Assembly (NCBI GenBank): GCA_003415625.1 | Contig: PYIU01000004.1 | Location: 1,488,001-1,552,000, forward strand | Direction: 5' to 3' | DNA from: Aquanectria penicillioides | Taxonomy: Eukaryota; Ascomycota; Sordariomycetes; Hypocreales; Nectriaceae | DNA: 64,000 bases | Position numbers and translations under genes: made by a program | The notes under the pieces: generated by a model | Seen by the model: the letters and a program-made list of their open reading frames with translations, nothing else | Told to the model about the DNA's origin: nothing | The model's database searches: none | In this document: positions 12,062 to 25,450 of the stretch, piece after piece | Numbering within the stretch: position 1 is the stretch's first letter | Layout of the letters: the number at the start of each line of letters is the position of its first letter

Positions 12062-12500
12062 GGCCCTGATCGGCTCGCGAACATAACTTTAGAAACTGAA
12101 CTTTAGGACCGGGGTTTGACGCTAAAATGTCGGTCTATTCCCAAGTTAGTAGGGATCAGCACATAATAACAGGGGAACCCTTGCCCACAGACCTCAAGGA
12201 AAAGTTATGCAAAGTTCTTGATGTACCCTTTTGAAGCTAAACTAAGAATAGAAAGGTTGCCAAGAAAGAGTCTCCAAAAATCACGTTTTCCGGCCGGAAA
12301 GTCAGCTTTCGGAAGTTCTAGCTTGGAGGTGGTTTTTACCGGAAGTTCAGGTCTGTAACCGGAAGGCTGACAAGGCTGACGTCCGGTTTCTTGCATAACT
12401 TCGGCCGGAGGTACATTAAAATACTTAGCTGACTTATGCAAAAGCCAAAGTCACTCCCAGACCCTGGTCCTAAAGTTATGTTCGCGAGCCGATCAGGGCC
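12062..12500. mobile_element. Non-autonomous DNA transposon (MITE) with 31-bp perfect inverted ends
   Basis: The first 31 bases (12062-12092) are the exact reverse complement of the last 31 (12470-12500); the ends begin GGCCCTGATCGG. The triplet TTG directly flanks both sides (12059-12061 and 12501-12503), as a 3-bp target duplication would. Inside the left end a 14-base insertion, apparently a local duplication of AACTTTAG, interrupts further pairing; past it the match continues for about 10 bases. A second inverted pair containing GTTATGCA lies at about 12202-12214 and 12388-12402. There is no transposase frame. A 3-bp duplication fits PIF/Harbinger or CACTA elements; the superfamily is not settled because TTG is not the usual TWA target. 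Confidence 0.85.
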
Positions 12501-12503
12501 TTG

Positions 12504-15500
12504 GGGAGTGAAGATGATTCTTGACGCGCTAAGGCCGAGGCTTAATGTTAACTGTTTCATCCTTGCTCCAAGGCTGTTGTCCCATTGGGACAGAAATAGT
12601 CGCACTGGCGGAATTGCGTTGCTGGCGGTGGTTTTTTTATATTTTATTTTATTTTGATTTGATTCACCAGGGGCCCAAGTCTTGTTGGGCGCACCGGCGC
12701 ATCGCCTTGGCCGAAGTTGGCGTGCGGGTGACGGGACGACGGGTCAAAAGAGCGAGCCTCTGGAGCATCCGTTCGCAATCAAAGTTGATGGTGGAGAGTC
12801 CTAGCTTGCTGGTGTGGGAATGAATGCATGTATCCGTATTGTCATGTGCATGCAGAGGACGTGCATCTTCTATTCACGGTGGCGGGTGAGGGGCGGTACG
12901 TGCGCAGAATTTCTAGAAGGTGAGACCCTTTGGCCTTTGTTTGACCTGAGGGGTGGCCCATGGCCAAACGCACTGGGCTGGTTTGATGGTGGTGTATGGG
13001 GGAGGCGTGGTAGTTGGTGGCCTCCTCCAGCCACACAGCTCGGTCAACCACACTCCATCAAATGCGCTTCTGAGATCCATGACAATAGGAGCCCTTCAAG
13101 TTGGGCCTATTGAGGAAGATGCGGAGGTGCGGGTTAGCAGGCTATGACCAACAGGTTCTTGAGAAATGGTGGAGGCGGGCAAAAGACCACGGCTGGGCCT
13201 GACCGACTCTATGGCAAACCCGCATATCGCTCCTCCGACGAGACGTAATGGGATGTGATGTGATGGTGCGTGACGGCACGCGTTGAGAGGCGGTGGCCTG
13301 TTTGAGTGGTTTCTTGACCTCGCCCCCCTTTCCTGTCACCTATTGTTCACCTCTATGAGTCGTAAGACCCTACCATATCGAGGCATGATGCCTGCTCCTT
13401 CGGGAGAGGTGACCCTTGTCTCCCGCGCTGGCACGGCCAGGATTTCCCCAGCCGGTAAGGACCTGCTCCTGGCGCTCCTGGCGGAACTGGAGGTCGTCTC
13501 GCGGAGGCCAAGGTAAGGAGCATGGGCGCATCGCATGGAGTGCAGTACCTCTCTCTGCAACAGCTGTCGTGGGAGCCGTCCCGGAGCCGCAACCCGCAGG
13601 ACTGATCATGCATGGGTAGTTGGAGGGATGCCCTCTGTTCCATCAAAGTCCAGTCCCATCGCGGTGAGGCTGGCTTGGGGATGACCTGGAGATGGGCAGA
13701 CTTGGGGCCCTCAGTCCACCCAGGACGCATCGGCCAGGGCGGACGTCGTCCGTCATCCGATTCCCCATCCCGCGACGCTTTAGTCTTGAGCACAGGTGCC
13801 CTGCGAGTGCACTAGAGATGACGAGAGACAGGAGGCGGCGCCTGCGAAGAGGTTGAGGGCTTCTCGAAGACCATCAGAAGAATGAATGTGATCCATGCTT
13901 TTGAAGCACGGGGCAGACGGGTGATGGGACTAGGAGCGTTGTGTCCATGAGCGCTGGGCCATGGCGCTGAAGGGAGGGAGGGTGAAGGGTCCAGAGGCGT
14001 GTACGTATGACCATAGGAAGGGCAAACGGACAAGGCGTTGGAGCTAAAAGGGATAGAGAACAGGGTTCATGGGAGATGGCATTTCGAAAGGGATATTTGC
14101 ATGGGCGGGGTGGCATTGGAAACATGGGGCGAGCTGGACTTTGCGCAGGGCCGCCGGCGCCAGGTTACAAGTTAGCACGTTCTGTAAGGGCATGGGGAGG
14201 AGCATGGGTAAGGTTGAGCAGAACCTGCGACGTGCCTGCGGCAAGCACGGAGGGCAGCCCGACTAGTTTTGGAAGGCGAATTGGACGTTCCTACCTTCCA
14301 GAAACCTTCGAGAAACCTTCCGTGGCGAGCTAGCGTAATTTCCCAGTGTAATGCATTGGCCACCGGACCCTCCACATAGCCAACCACACGTCAGCTGCCT
14401 TGTTCGCCACCCTTGCAACGTAACCCTTAGGGGCCTTTTGGGGCCTTTTTGGGCTACGCGCCAGCATACTACTTGTATGTAGCCAGCGACGCCGAGTGGG
14501 AAACGTGGTGGAGCCTCCCCTGCCCTATGTTTAGTGACGGCTATTGTTCTTGCTATTGCTATGACTCCAACCGTCGGGCTACGGAGACTATTGAGATTGC
14601 GAACGGTCATGTGCGCCAAAATCGCGGGGAACACACAATAGGGGACTGCTTTTGGGGCGGTTGGCGCTGGAGCGTTGGAGATGTGCGAGGCTGGGTAAGG
14701 TAGGGAGCCATTGTTTCCTTTTGAGGGGAAGAGGTGAGGGAGGAGGGGGGGAGTATGGGGGGATCGCAATGCTCATCATACATGCACGCCACCTAGGCTC
14801 ACCTTGGTCTATGACAGCCTGTATCCCGTATGCAGCATGTTTGCACCGCAAGTCAGGGCCAGCAAGGTACGGCTCCTCAAGTACCGGCGGAAGTATTACG
14901 CACAGTGCAGGGCGGCTCCAGGTCCCCATTTCAGAGCCACTGTTCCAGGGTTACTCGACGGCGACTCGATGCTGAATGGGGGACCGCGGCAGTGCCTAGA
15001 CCAGCCGCTTCAGATCCGATTGGGCGTGTCCCCAAAGCTTCTGGGGCAGACCTTCTGATCCATGCGTGAGTGACGGTCAACAAACATACCACAAGCGGAA
15101 GACTTGTGCGTGTTGCGTGCATTAAATTCACGACCCCATGGCACAATGCCCGGTGCAGTAATGGTATAGCATCCCAGAGCTTCCGACACCCCAGGCCTTA
15201 GCCATGGATGATGGATTTGGATTTATCCAGTCGAGTCTCTTGGACGCTGGCCGACACTTTGCTTGAATGGGAGCATCCTACACCCCCAAAGTGCAGCCCA
15301 AAAGCAGGGGTTGCTATGCTACTAGCCTAGGCAAGCGAGCGATACATTGCCCGAGTCCTTGGTACGATATTCCGTAAGACGCGGGTAATTGATGAGACAA
15401 TCAGATGACCTGTTTTGAATGACTGCCGCCCCGTCGTTTGATTGTATCATACAGATTCTTTCCTGGAAGGCTCTTAGTCATCGCCTAGACGGGGAATTAG

Positions 15501-16900
15501 GGACTGGGGAGGGGTGCTGGCGTTGGCCGCCCTTATTCGCAGTCGCCGAGATTCAAGTACGGCAGCCGCAGGTGGTGATGGAAAATTGAAATTAACTTAG
15601 CGGCGATTGCTGTGGTGGTAGAGCTCAGCCTGGAGTCCTGTTGGAAGGGCCCAAGGGAGGGAGGTGGACTCTCAGGTGAGGCAAGCCACAGTAGACAACG
15701 CGACACCACCGACACGATGGACAAAGGGACGGACAGGGATCGGGGGAGGAAGGGCTTCTGGAAGCCACTTCAGATCTGCCACCCGTAACGGAGCATACGC
15801 AGACGGGTGGCCCTGGCCTGGCAGCCCAGCTCCGCCGTGCGCTCAAAACGTCGGCCCCATTGATTGCCCAGGGCACTATGGTCTTCTCAGGGAGGGGGGG
15901 CATGCACACGCCATCACTCGGCCTTACAGGGGAGCTGAGGGTGTCATGACGTCGGCCCTGGCGACGTGGAATGGCAGGGGTTCCGCTGCGTTTCTGGGGC
16001 TTGGAGGTCTGGAGGGTTCGTTGACAGCGAAGCTCTTGGGGGAGAGGGTCAGAGAGAGGCCTGTTCGCCATCCCGAGGGAGAGGAAAAGGGTCTCAGAGG
16101 CCAGAAGGGGCCCTATGGACGCGTCGCGTGCATGCATCGGCAACCGCATCTCACAATCGCATCGCATCGCAACCCAGCGCACATGGCACGGCACGGCAGA
16201 GCAAAGCGTGGCCGCCGATGGGAATCCCCTCGTCTGTTGGCTACCGGCTTGATGGCTTGTGTTGATTGCTGCCTCCGCCTCCCTGATCACCACGGCTTAC
16301 GCTGCGATGGTCAAACACATCGTCTCGTATCGTAACGCGGCCGCATTAAATCAACCTGGAACCAACCATCCCGCCATGCCACCCAAGACTCATCCCCCTA
16401 CCTAATAGCAGCACGTTACGGGCAACGGACGAGACGGGAGGCGTCCACTCGCAACTCGCATCAGCAGCATAATGTCGCCCACCCAACTTGCAAATAGGTA
16501 CGACGTCCGACGTACCAGGCTGACAGGGACAGGCCTGTTTGTGTTTGCTTGCAGGCTGCTATTGACCGGGGTGGCTCCCCCCAGCTCATGCCACGGCCGC
16601 GCTCCGTCTGGCCTTGTGAATAGATGAGCAGGACCACCGGCCGTCCCAATCACCAGCGTCGGTCCCCGCCCTGCGCTGTACTATGTACGACGGTACCCCT
16701 TTGGGCCCAGCCAAGGTCCCGTGGGACCCGTAACGGAGAGGTAATGCTTCCTCTTGAGGTACCGTCTGCCCTCCTGGTCGCTCAAGTCAAGAGTCGGTCT
16801 TTGCTTGATGGGGCGCCGCCGCGGCGCCCGGGGATGTTTGCTGAGGGCAGGTGATGGGCACGCGCGAGGCGCACTGTGCGCACTGTACAGGGATACCTGT
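12504..16900. other. Gene-poor region, right part
   Basis: About 4.4 kb without a supportable gene. Several frames of 80-220 codons exist on both strands (for example around 15625-16335), but they mirror each other in GC-rich sequence, have no domains and no splice-consistent extensions. No tandem repeat or second copy of the MITE is visible. Confidence 0.5.
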
Positions 16901-18987
16901 CTCGCGGGACGCTGGAGTGCAGCTTCTAGTCTCTCCATTCAAAAGCAAAGCCTCCAAGACGACTCCATTCTCCAGTCCTCCCGTCGCCCTGACCACCACC
17001 CATTCGCTCGCTCGGGAGCCACCCGTTCGTTTCGATTCGCAGGGTCATTTCTTTTTGCTCCCCAGTCTTGGGCTTTGGCTTTGGCTTGGGCCCGGGCTCG
17101 AGGCAAAAAAAAAAAAGAAAGTGAATCCACTTCTACACCCACGCATCAAAGGACTCATCAAGCAGCAAGGGGTGAGGGTCCTCATCTTGGAGCTGCTATT
17201 TTGATGCTGCTTAGTGTATCTCGTCACCCACATTGTTCCCACCGCCGTCTGCCCACACGCCCTCTGGCACCCACTCTCCCACCCTTCACGCCCTGCGATG
17301 TACGTAGTGATTTTTTCTTTCTAATTTTCACGCCCACCACTCGCCGCCCACCTTCCGCCTCATACCTCACGCCCTCTTGAGGACCGCGTAGCGTTGCGCT
17401 CGCTGAGCTGGCTGTGTTTGCTGTCTTGCCTCTGTCTCGCGCGTTGTTATAATAGTGCCGTACTCCCCCCAGCCGCGTTTTGTCCCAAGCTCCTGCCCGT
17501 GACCAAACCTTCTTCCTCATCGTCGTCGTTCTCTTTGACCTTGCATTGCCTTGCCTCACGGTTTCATCCTCCTTGTTCCTTTTTCCTCCCGCCTGTCGCC
17601 TGCCGCCTGCCACTTGCCACCCCCAGTCCCGTGCTTGGCCCAAGTCACCGCCCTCTTGCAGAGAGATCTGGATTGAACAGGACCAAAAAAAAAAAAGTCA
17701 GATCGAACACGCTCCACCATCACCATCAAACAAACGATTCTCTCTCCCGCAAACCCCAACGACTGGTAAGTTCGATTTCCTTATGAGCCGAGGGCGCACG
17801 CACCCTCGCCCTGTGCTATTCCTGGCTTCCTGGTTCCTTTGTTACAATCTTTCATTGCCGTCGTTTGATCCCTGCTCCATCGCGCCGGTGTTGGTTTGCA
17901 CGGCGCGCGTTGGAGTCCCGCTACTCACTCCCTCCCTCCACCCTCACGATCCCTGCCCTGGCCTGGGATTTTTTTTTTCGGGGCCTCCACTCCCCGGCCT
18001 TGCCTTGTCACGTCCCGCCTAGAGACCCAAACCTGACATAAAGGCTTGGCCCCTACCTGGCCTCGATCGAACATCTACTCCTTGACCTCCCCTCTCCCCG
18101 TTCCCCTCGATCACATTCCTTGAATTCATCCTCGGTCCGATCTCATTCGGTGTCCTCTACTGCTTGGAAACATTCTCCTTAACCCTCTTTCCCTTGACCA
18201 CAACTTCCTTCCTCGTGGCTGACCTCACGGTACCTGCATTTAGGATCGTGAACAGACCACTCTGAGATCCCTTCGTTCTCGTTCTCTTCTCTCAACGCCA
18301 ACATCCCACCTCGCGACGAATTCTTCACGTTACCGTGTGAATCACTATTGACCTGAGCCTCCTGCGCCACACAGGTCACCACCTCGCCCACCCTACTCAC
18401 ACGTCGCTTTACCGCTAGCCGGCAAGCAAATTTCTCCTGAACATCAACCATCTCGACCGGGTCGCCTCATACTCCCGCTTGCGCCGCTACATACCTCGGT
18501 TTCGCTTTGCGAAATTCCCAGTCGCTCGTAATACATTTGCCAGCATTCACTTGTCGCGGGTCGACCTCTGGCCTCCCTTGTCGCCCTCCCTAGAAAAGCA
18601 AGTCAGGTTGGCCTCTACACCGACACTGAAAGGCTTTGTCAAACAACAAAGGTATGTCGTGTTGCATGTTTTCTTGTCACTCGCCCATTTTTCTCTCTCT
18701 TTCTGCCGGCGATCTGGAAGCCGCCCTCGTCTCCCTGGGCGACTGACTGGGCTTTCTACGATCTCGTCCCCTGTGGCCTGTCTAGCACCGCCATGATCAT
18801 GCCACAGCCACTGCAAGGGGGCGATCTGTCTTTCTCTCTCCCACACCCGGGAGTTGAGCTCCTTTCCAATACCATCTCATCCTCATGAAACATTAGAATT
18901 TGACACTGACCATGCAATTTTAGTCACCAACAAACTTGATCGCCTCCTTTTATTTTTTTATTCGAACACATTAAGCGCTCAGTCCAA
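16901..18987 (+). promoter_or_regulatory. Pyrimidine-rich promoter and probable long 5' leader of the C2H2 factor
   Basis: From about 17000 onward the plus strand is strongly C/T-rich with A- and T-runs (17106-17116, 17685-17696, 17971-17979), typical of fungal promoters and long leaders of regulatory genes. A good leader intron can be read at 18652-18923: donor GTATGT, branch CTGAC, acceptor TTTTAG, 272 nt. A second GTAAGT donor stands at 17766. Several short upstream ATGs are present, so translation may be restrained by upstream frames. Transcript ends cannot be told from sequence alone. Confidence 0.45.
18652..18923 (+). other. Candidate 5'-UTR intron of the C2H2 factor
   Basis: The donor GTATGT follows CAAAG; the end reads CACTGAC then, 12 bases on, ATTTTAG. 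Donor, branch point and acceptor all fit fungal consensus and the intron ends 64 bases before the start codon at 18988. This is an inference from splice signals only. Confidence 0.45.
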
Positions 18988-20395
<1,408 letters not shown>

Positions 20396-22355
20396 GTGGT
20401 CGATACACCTTCGGAGCTTTGCGAGTAAGCCTTTGTTGATCGAGGCTGCAAACTCATCACATTGATACCCTGTATTTGTTGACAATGATCTGCTCGTTTC
20501 TGGGCATGGGAGATTTCCCACGGCGTTTGTTTTAGGACTGGATCCCCCTTTCACCTCTCAAAAAATTGCATGGGCTCAGAATTACATGCTCGCAGTCACC
20601 TAATACTATCTATCACAAACACCCACACAAACACCCACACATACACTCAAACCCCGATACGTGGGCTCACTCCTTGACGGAGCATGTTCGGAATGCAAAG
20701 TTTCTTTTCCGTCTTTTTTTTTTCCCCTGCTCTGATCCATTTCCTAATTTCCTTATTTATTCCCACCGAATCAGCTCGATTCTTTTCCTTTGTTCAAGCT
20801 CGAAATAGACTGGCGGCCGGTAACCTTACGATGATGGACACTGTCTGCACGATACTCAAAGGGAAGGGAGTTTAACTGGAACGTTGCTGCGGCTTTCGAG
20901 GCAGGAAGCCAAGGGCAGACATTATGGGAACACAAGATACTGGCCTGTTTGTTGTATGTATTCACTACTTCATAGAGACTTGGACTCGGGATCGGGGAGC
21001 ATTATAGACTTGCGAATTTGTGCGATATCATTTGATTTGCTGCAGCACCTGTGACATGAAACTCGGAAATCAAAGCAATAGTGCAATACAATGCAATCAA
21101 TCCCATGACATGGCATGTTATGTTGAGCTTGCTCCTTGCTACTTGCCCCTCGGTGCTTGCTGGTTGTTATTTGTTCAAGCCACTGATGCAACGGTAGTCG
21201 ACTGTTGAGGGGTGTTGGATCAGGAAGTGATCTGTGTGTAGTATGCATTGTCATATCCGTCCCGTTCCCCAGATCCGCCACGCCTAGCACACGGCAGCCA
21301 AGCTTATAGACTGACTACCTGGTAGATGGGGCCACAACCCGACACTACGCTACCCATAGGATAGGCTTACCTTTACGCACAGTGTCCGCGCTTTGAGATG
21401 CAACAGTGGATGGCAGAGGGTAGGGTGAGAAGGGCCTGATCGACTCTTCTCTCACGAGAGTCTCAATGATTAGGTGTGTGGTTTCGGGCTTCCCCGCAAC
21501 AGCTCTGGCCAGGACGGCACGAGACGAGACGAGATGAGACGAGAGGGGAGGGTGAGAGATGTTTCCAAATGTTCAGCTGGCGACGAGAATTCGATGGGAC
21601 ACGGGAAATGCGGGCGAGGGTCAGCTCAACACAAGCCAGCGCCAGCGCCAGCCTCTTTCGGCTGCAGAAGGAAGTGAAGGTTAGAAAAAACCAAAGCCAA
21701 CGACAAAAGCCAAGGCAAAAGGAAGTTGCCCAGCTCCAGCCGCCAGTCCCAGCGCGCTGGGCTGGGGGTTTATGTCGTGTAGCCCGCGTAGCCCCGACGG
21801 GTGGGAAGGTTTTGATTTTCTGATTTGTAATCGACGACATATTAAAAAATGATCCCAGAGCCCAGGACTCCCAACGACAGGACAGCGATCAACGGGACGG
21901 GGTGGGGCGCGTATCAAGCCGCCGGAATTGTGCAGCCTACGGATGCGAGGTGAGAAGTTGCGAAGACATGGCTGAGGGGGTTTTGGTTGCCGTGTTGCTG
22001 ATGCCGTGGGATGGCCTTGGCGATGTCTCTGCCACCCCTGTGAGGCACTGAGGGAGGACACAAAGGACGGGTGAGAGAGTGAGAGAGAGTGAGAGAGAGT
22101 GACAGAGAGAGAGAAAGAGAGAAAGAGAAAGAGAGAGAGAGAGAGAGCGGAGCGGAGCGTCGGTACGGTCCGCCTGGGGACGCTGAGAGAAGAGGGAGGC
22201 AGAGAGACAGCGAGAGAGGGGAGAGGGGGGGAAACATACCTAGTTATACACAACTTGATTCTCTCAGCCCCGTCCCCCAATTTACTCGTTTCTTCATCTC
22301 TCCATCTTACTGTATCATTCTGTTCCCCTTTGCTAAATCTTCTCTTTTGTCCGCC
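20396..22355. other. Intergenic region between C2H2 factor and DsbA-like gene
   Basis: About 2 kb with 3' sequence of the C2H2 gene and the promoter of the DsbA-like gene. It contains T-rich tracts near 20715 and 20790 and a long GA-rich tract at 22075-22225. The minus-strand open frame 21681-22556 is a product of that tract and is not a gene. Confidence 0.55.
22075..22225. repeat. GA-rich (purine) simple-sequence tract
   Basis: Nearly uninterrupted GAGA/GAAA repeats on the plus strand, ending about 130 bases before the start codon at 22356. Such tracts commonly sit in fungal promoters and can exclude nucleosomes; no more specific role is visible. Confidence 0.8.
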
Positions 22356-23293
22356 ATGATCATCGACGTCGTCGTCCACGCAGACTTCCTCTGCCCGTGG
22401 TGTTATCTCGACAAGCGGAGCCTCGAGGCTGCCATGTATCGGTATAAGGCCCTCCACCCCGAGGTGCAATTCCAAGTTGTCTGGAAACCGTACCTGCTCT
22501 ATCCCACGCTGCGAAAAGGTACGCATCTCTAGTGGTTTCTCGGACATGGTGCCCATCCTCTCGTACAGCTAGACAGCTCCGTCTCGCGCGCAGGAACCTT
22601 CTCTACGACACTCCCCATTATCATCATCATTGTTATCGTCTTGCTACTATCACGACTTTTTATTTATTTTTATTTATTTTTCTGCTCTTAATTCATTTGC
22701 AAGACAAGACTAACCTCAATCGTGGGTGATCACTTGCAGTCGACAAGCACACCCTCTACACAAACATCATGAGCCCGGAGAAGCTCCTCGATTTTACGCA
22801 AGACGTCCAGGCCGCCGGCACACGCCACGGCATCACCTTCTCGGTCCACGGCCCAACGGGCCCTTCTCAGGGGTGCCACCGCCTCGTGGCACTGGCCCTC
22901 CGGACGTTGGGCCCGGGCGCCCAAGCTGCCATCGTCGAGCAGCTGTTCCGCGGGCACTTCGAGAACGGCAAGGACGTCACTGATGAAGCCTGGCTGGTGA
23001 CCATGGGCCGCAGCGTTGGGATTGACCCTGCCGAGGTGCACCGGGTGCTCGAGTGCGAGACGACGGGCCGGATCCTCGAGGACGAGGTCCGCCACGCCAT
23101 GGCCAGCGGCGTCATCGCAGTGCCCAGCGTCCTTATCGGGGGCAAGTATCGCGTGGGGGGCTACCAGGAGGCGGAACTGTTCGAGGGCGTCTTTGACAGA
23201 TACCAGAGGGACAGAGAGCAGCGCATAACGCTGCCACCGATGCTCACGAGAAGGCCTGAGCCAAGGCTGGAACGAGTAACTACCAAGGAATAG
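22356..23293 (+). CDS. DsbA-like thioredoxin-fold oxidoreductase (FrnE-like)
   Basis: Two exons, 22356-22518 and 22740-23293, give 717 nt and 238 residues. The redox motif CPWC is at residues 13-16 directly after the first beta strand (VVVHADFLCPWC), and the cis-proline loop AVPS lies near the C-terminus, as in the DSBA-like family that includes FrnE and the 2-hydroxychromene-2-carboxylate isomerases. The usual helical insertion lies between. There is no signal peptide, so a cytosolic thiol-disulphide role is likely; the substrate is unknown. The 221-nt intron is long for this window and carries TTTATTTA repeats. The gene converges on the TFIIE beta gene. Fold assignment is firm, biochemical function is not. 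Confidence 0.88.
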
Positions 23294-23698
23294 ATCCGGG
23301 ATGGGGAGAGAGAGGCACTGAGGAAGAAGGCAAGAAGCGGAGGAGAATAAATATGTAGTGTCTAGTTGAGCCGTAATTGCTGATTCAAAAAAAAAAAAAA
23401 AAGAAGAGTTATACTGACGCTGTGCTCGCGTCTCTTTGTCTACCGTTGCCACCTCATGCTGTTCACTATGCCTTTTGCTTTTGGATTTAACAAGGAACCA
23501 AAACCTGCCCTCCGTAAACGCCGAAAAAAATAAATAGAGTAATAGGGGATCGGTCACCTTCTCTCACGCCCTTGGAGGAAAGAAAAAAGCCACAGAGGAT
23601 ATTAACAACAAAAAGAGTCTGTCCGCCCAACGCCTCAGAGTGCCCCTGTAAACTTGAGAAAGAAAACCACATCCTTCCCGTCGCCCTGACATCCGAAC
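23294..23698. other. Convergent intergenic region DsbA-like / TFIIE beta
   Basis: Short region containing both 3' ends, with an A15-like run at about 23387-23402 that may belong to a polyadenylation region. No gene seen. Confidence 0.6.
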
Positions 23699-24595
23699 TC
23701 ATCGCCGCATGCCGCTGTAGTCCTGCATGAGATGCGCCATGTGCACGTTGGTTGCCTTGCCCACACGCTTGCCAGCACGTTTCCGCTGGGCCTTTGGCTT
23801 TGCGCCTTGTCCCTGGGCCAGCTTGTTGGGGTCCTCGCTTGTTGGCTTCTGACCAACGCTGACAAGCTTGCGGTGCATGTCGTCGATGCTAGGCAGCGGC
23901 ACGCGGTGCCACATGGCGCGGAACTCGTCCTGGACCGAGTAATGCAGCGAAGGGTCGTTGGGCCAGACGTATCGGGGAAGGTTGTCCTTCTTGGTGCGGA
24001 CGACGAGGATTTTGTGCTTGGACTCGAGCTGGGAGAGGGTCTCTTCACAATCGGGCCAACCGTCCTTGAGGTCCTTCACGGACACGCCCGAAGCGTCCGT
24101 CTTGCGTTGCAGGTGAGCGAGGAGCGATGTCGCATCCTTGACTCCCGGGATGATGGGCCTGTGCAAGTACTTGCCCGTCTCCCACGTCTGCTCGCTCAGG
24201 TTCGGATCAGGCTTCCACTCGATGCGGGGATGGCCGCGAAGACCTTCGGCAAGCTCGCGCTTGTGCTCCTCGGTGTAGGCTTGCAGACTGAGATGGTCGA
24301 TGATTTCCATAATGGTCTTGGCCTCGCCCTTCTTCTTGAGCAAGTCGACCGCAAAGGTCATTTGGGTCTTGACCTCGGCGCCATAGCCGGTGAGCTGAGG
24401 CTGCGAGTAAGGGACTTCGGGAACGGCATCGCGTTTGCGCTTGGTGGTCGGGGTATTTGGGTCAGAAGTGGCGGATGGCGAAGGAGATGGAGGCGCAAGT
24501 GAGGCTTTTGAGGAGGACGGGTTGGAGAGTTTTGCGGCGGCAGAGGCGAGGGTTCCTTTGAAGGCGTTGGACTGCTTATCGAGGTATGATGACAT
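23699..24595 (-). CDS. TFA2: Transcription initiation factor IIE subunit beta (Tfa2)
   Basis: TFIIE beta pairs with TFIIE alpha to recruit and regulate TFIIH at RNA polymerase II promoters. This intronless gene encodes 298 residues. The N-terminal 70 residues are low-complexity Ser/Pro with a basic KRKRD nuclear signal. Winged-helix domains follow (QMTFAVDLLKKKGEAKTIMEIIDHL and the PRIEWKPDP region), then a second helical unit around GVSVKDLKDGWPDC, and a basic tail rich in Lys/Arg (KPKAQRKRAGKRVGKATN) that binds nucleic acid in homologues. The tail ends HMAHLMQDYSGMRR, a conserved short helix. Length is typical of filamentous fungi. The ATG at 24595 is the first in frame after an upstream region without a family match. 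Confidence 0.93.
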   Translation of the reverse strand: MSSYLDKQSNAFKGTLASAAAKLSNPSSSKASLAPPSPSPSATSDPNTPTTKRKRDAVPEVPYSQPQLTGYGAEVKTQMTFAVDLLKKKGEAKTIMEIIDHLSLQAYTEEHKRELAEGLRGHPRIEWKPDPNLSEQTWETGKYLHRPIIPGVKDATSLLAHLQRKTDASGVSVKDLKDGWPDCEETLSQLESKHKILVVRTKKDNLPRYVWPNDPSLHYSVQDEFRAMWHRVPLPSIDDMHRKLVSVGQKPTSEDPNKLAQGQGAKPKAQRKRAGKRVGKATNVHMAHLMQDYSGMRR

Positions 24596-25450
24596 GGTGG
24601 GCGGAATTGCAGCGTCTCCACGCTGGCTGGAGGATGGCGCTTCCGAGGAGTTGACCGGCGGAGGAACGGGGAGAGGTCAAAGGGATGGAGGGGGATGGAG
24701 GGGGAGAAGGAGGAACAAAGGAGAGCGATGGAGAGGGTGAGGCGAAAGTAAGGTTGAAGTTGAGATTGACGTTGATCCGTGAGCAAGGCGAGGCTGAAGT
24801 GCCTGCGAGTGTGGCGGTGCTGGTGCGAAATGGGCGAGCCACAGTAAAAAGGCGGAGAGAAATCCCTGGACAAAGGCGCTCGGCGAATTTCATGTGGGTT
24901 AGCCACACAGCCTTGCGATCTGGCAACGTCGTCTGAACTATGAGCAGGGGGGAGGAGTGAAAACAAGGGACCAAAAAAGTCCAAGTCACAAGGTTGAGTC
25001 GCATCGCATCATGGTCAATCGTTTTGCTTCGATTAAAAAAATAAAATAAAAAGAGGATATACATCTACGGTCCAAGATTTCTTCCTTCTGGATCAAAAAT
25101 CCTCCCATTGCAACACCGTGCTCCTTTGCCTTGCCTTGCGCGAGAGGAATTGTGCCCCTCGACAAGGATGCGATTCATCTTTGGGTCTCGCGCCCACTCT
25201 GCCCCCCCAACAAAAATTTTTGGGACATATGGGAGATTTGGAGGCGCCCGCTGTAATCTTCATGTCCAAGCCGAGATTTTGAATTGCACGCGCCGTCTAA
25301 ATTGCCCGATCCCAAGGCCAAACTCCCAATTGCAATTGGCATGTGTCGGCGTCAATGTCATGGTGGCCGAGCTTGCTAAATTCCCAGAAAAAAGATTGCG
25401 ATATGCGATGTTGCGATATCATGCAGGGTTGTTTAGTTATGGTGATGCGC
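24596..25450. other. Intergenic region TFIIE beta / cytochrome b5
   Basis: Promoter and leader of the TFIIE beta gene and 3' sequence of CYB5, which lies upstream of it in the same direction. It includes AAAATAAAATAAAA near 25035. The minus frames that extend from the TFIIE beta gene here have no family resemblance. No gene seen. Confidence 0.55.

Noticed and set aside
15625..16335. Two overlapping frames of about 222 codons on opposite strands
   Set aside because: They mirror each other in GC-rich sequence, show no domain or splice extension, and have biased residue use typical of chance frames.
17394..18022. Plus-strand frames of 130-180 codons
   Set aside because: Pyrimidine-rich sequence yields Ser/Pro/Leu-rich translations; it is better explained as promoter or leader of the C2H2 gene.
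21681..22556. 291-codon minus-strand frame
   Set aside because: Low-complexity Ser/Leu sequence produced by the GA-rich tract, overlapping the first exon of the DsbA-like gene.
23732..24502. 256-codon plus-strand frame
   Set aside because: Antisense shadow of TFIIE beta, with no domain of its own.
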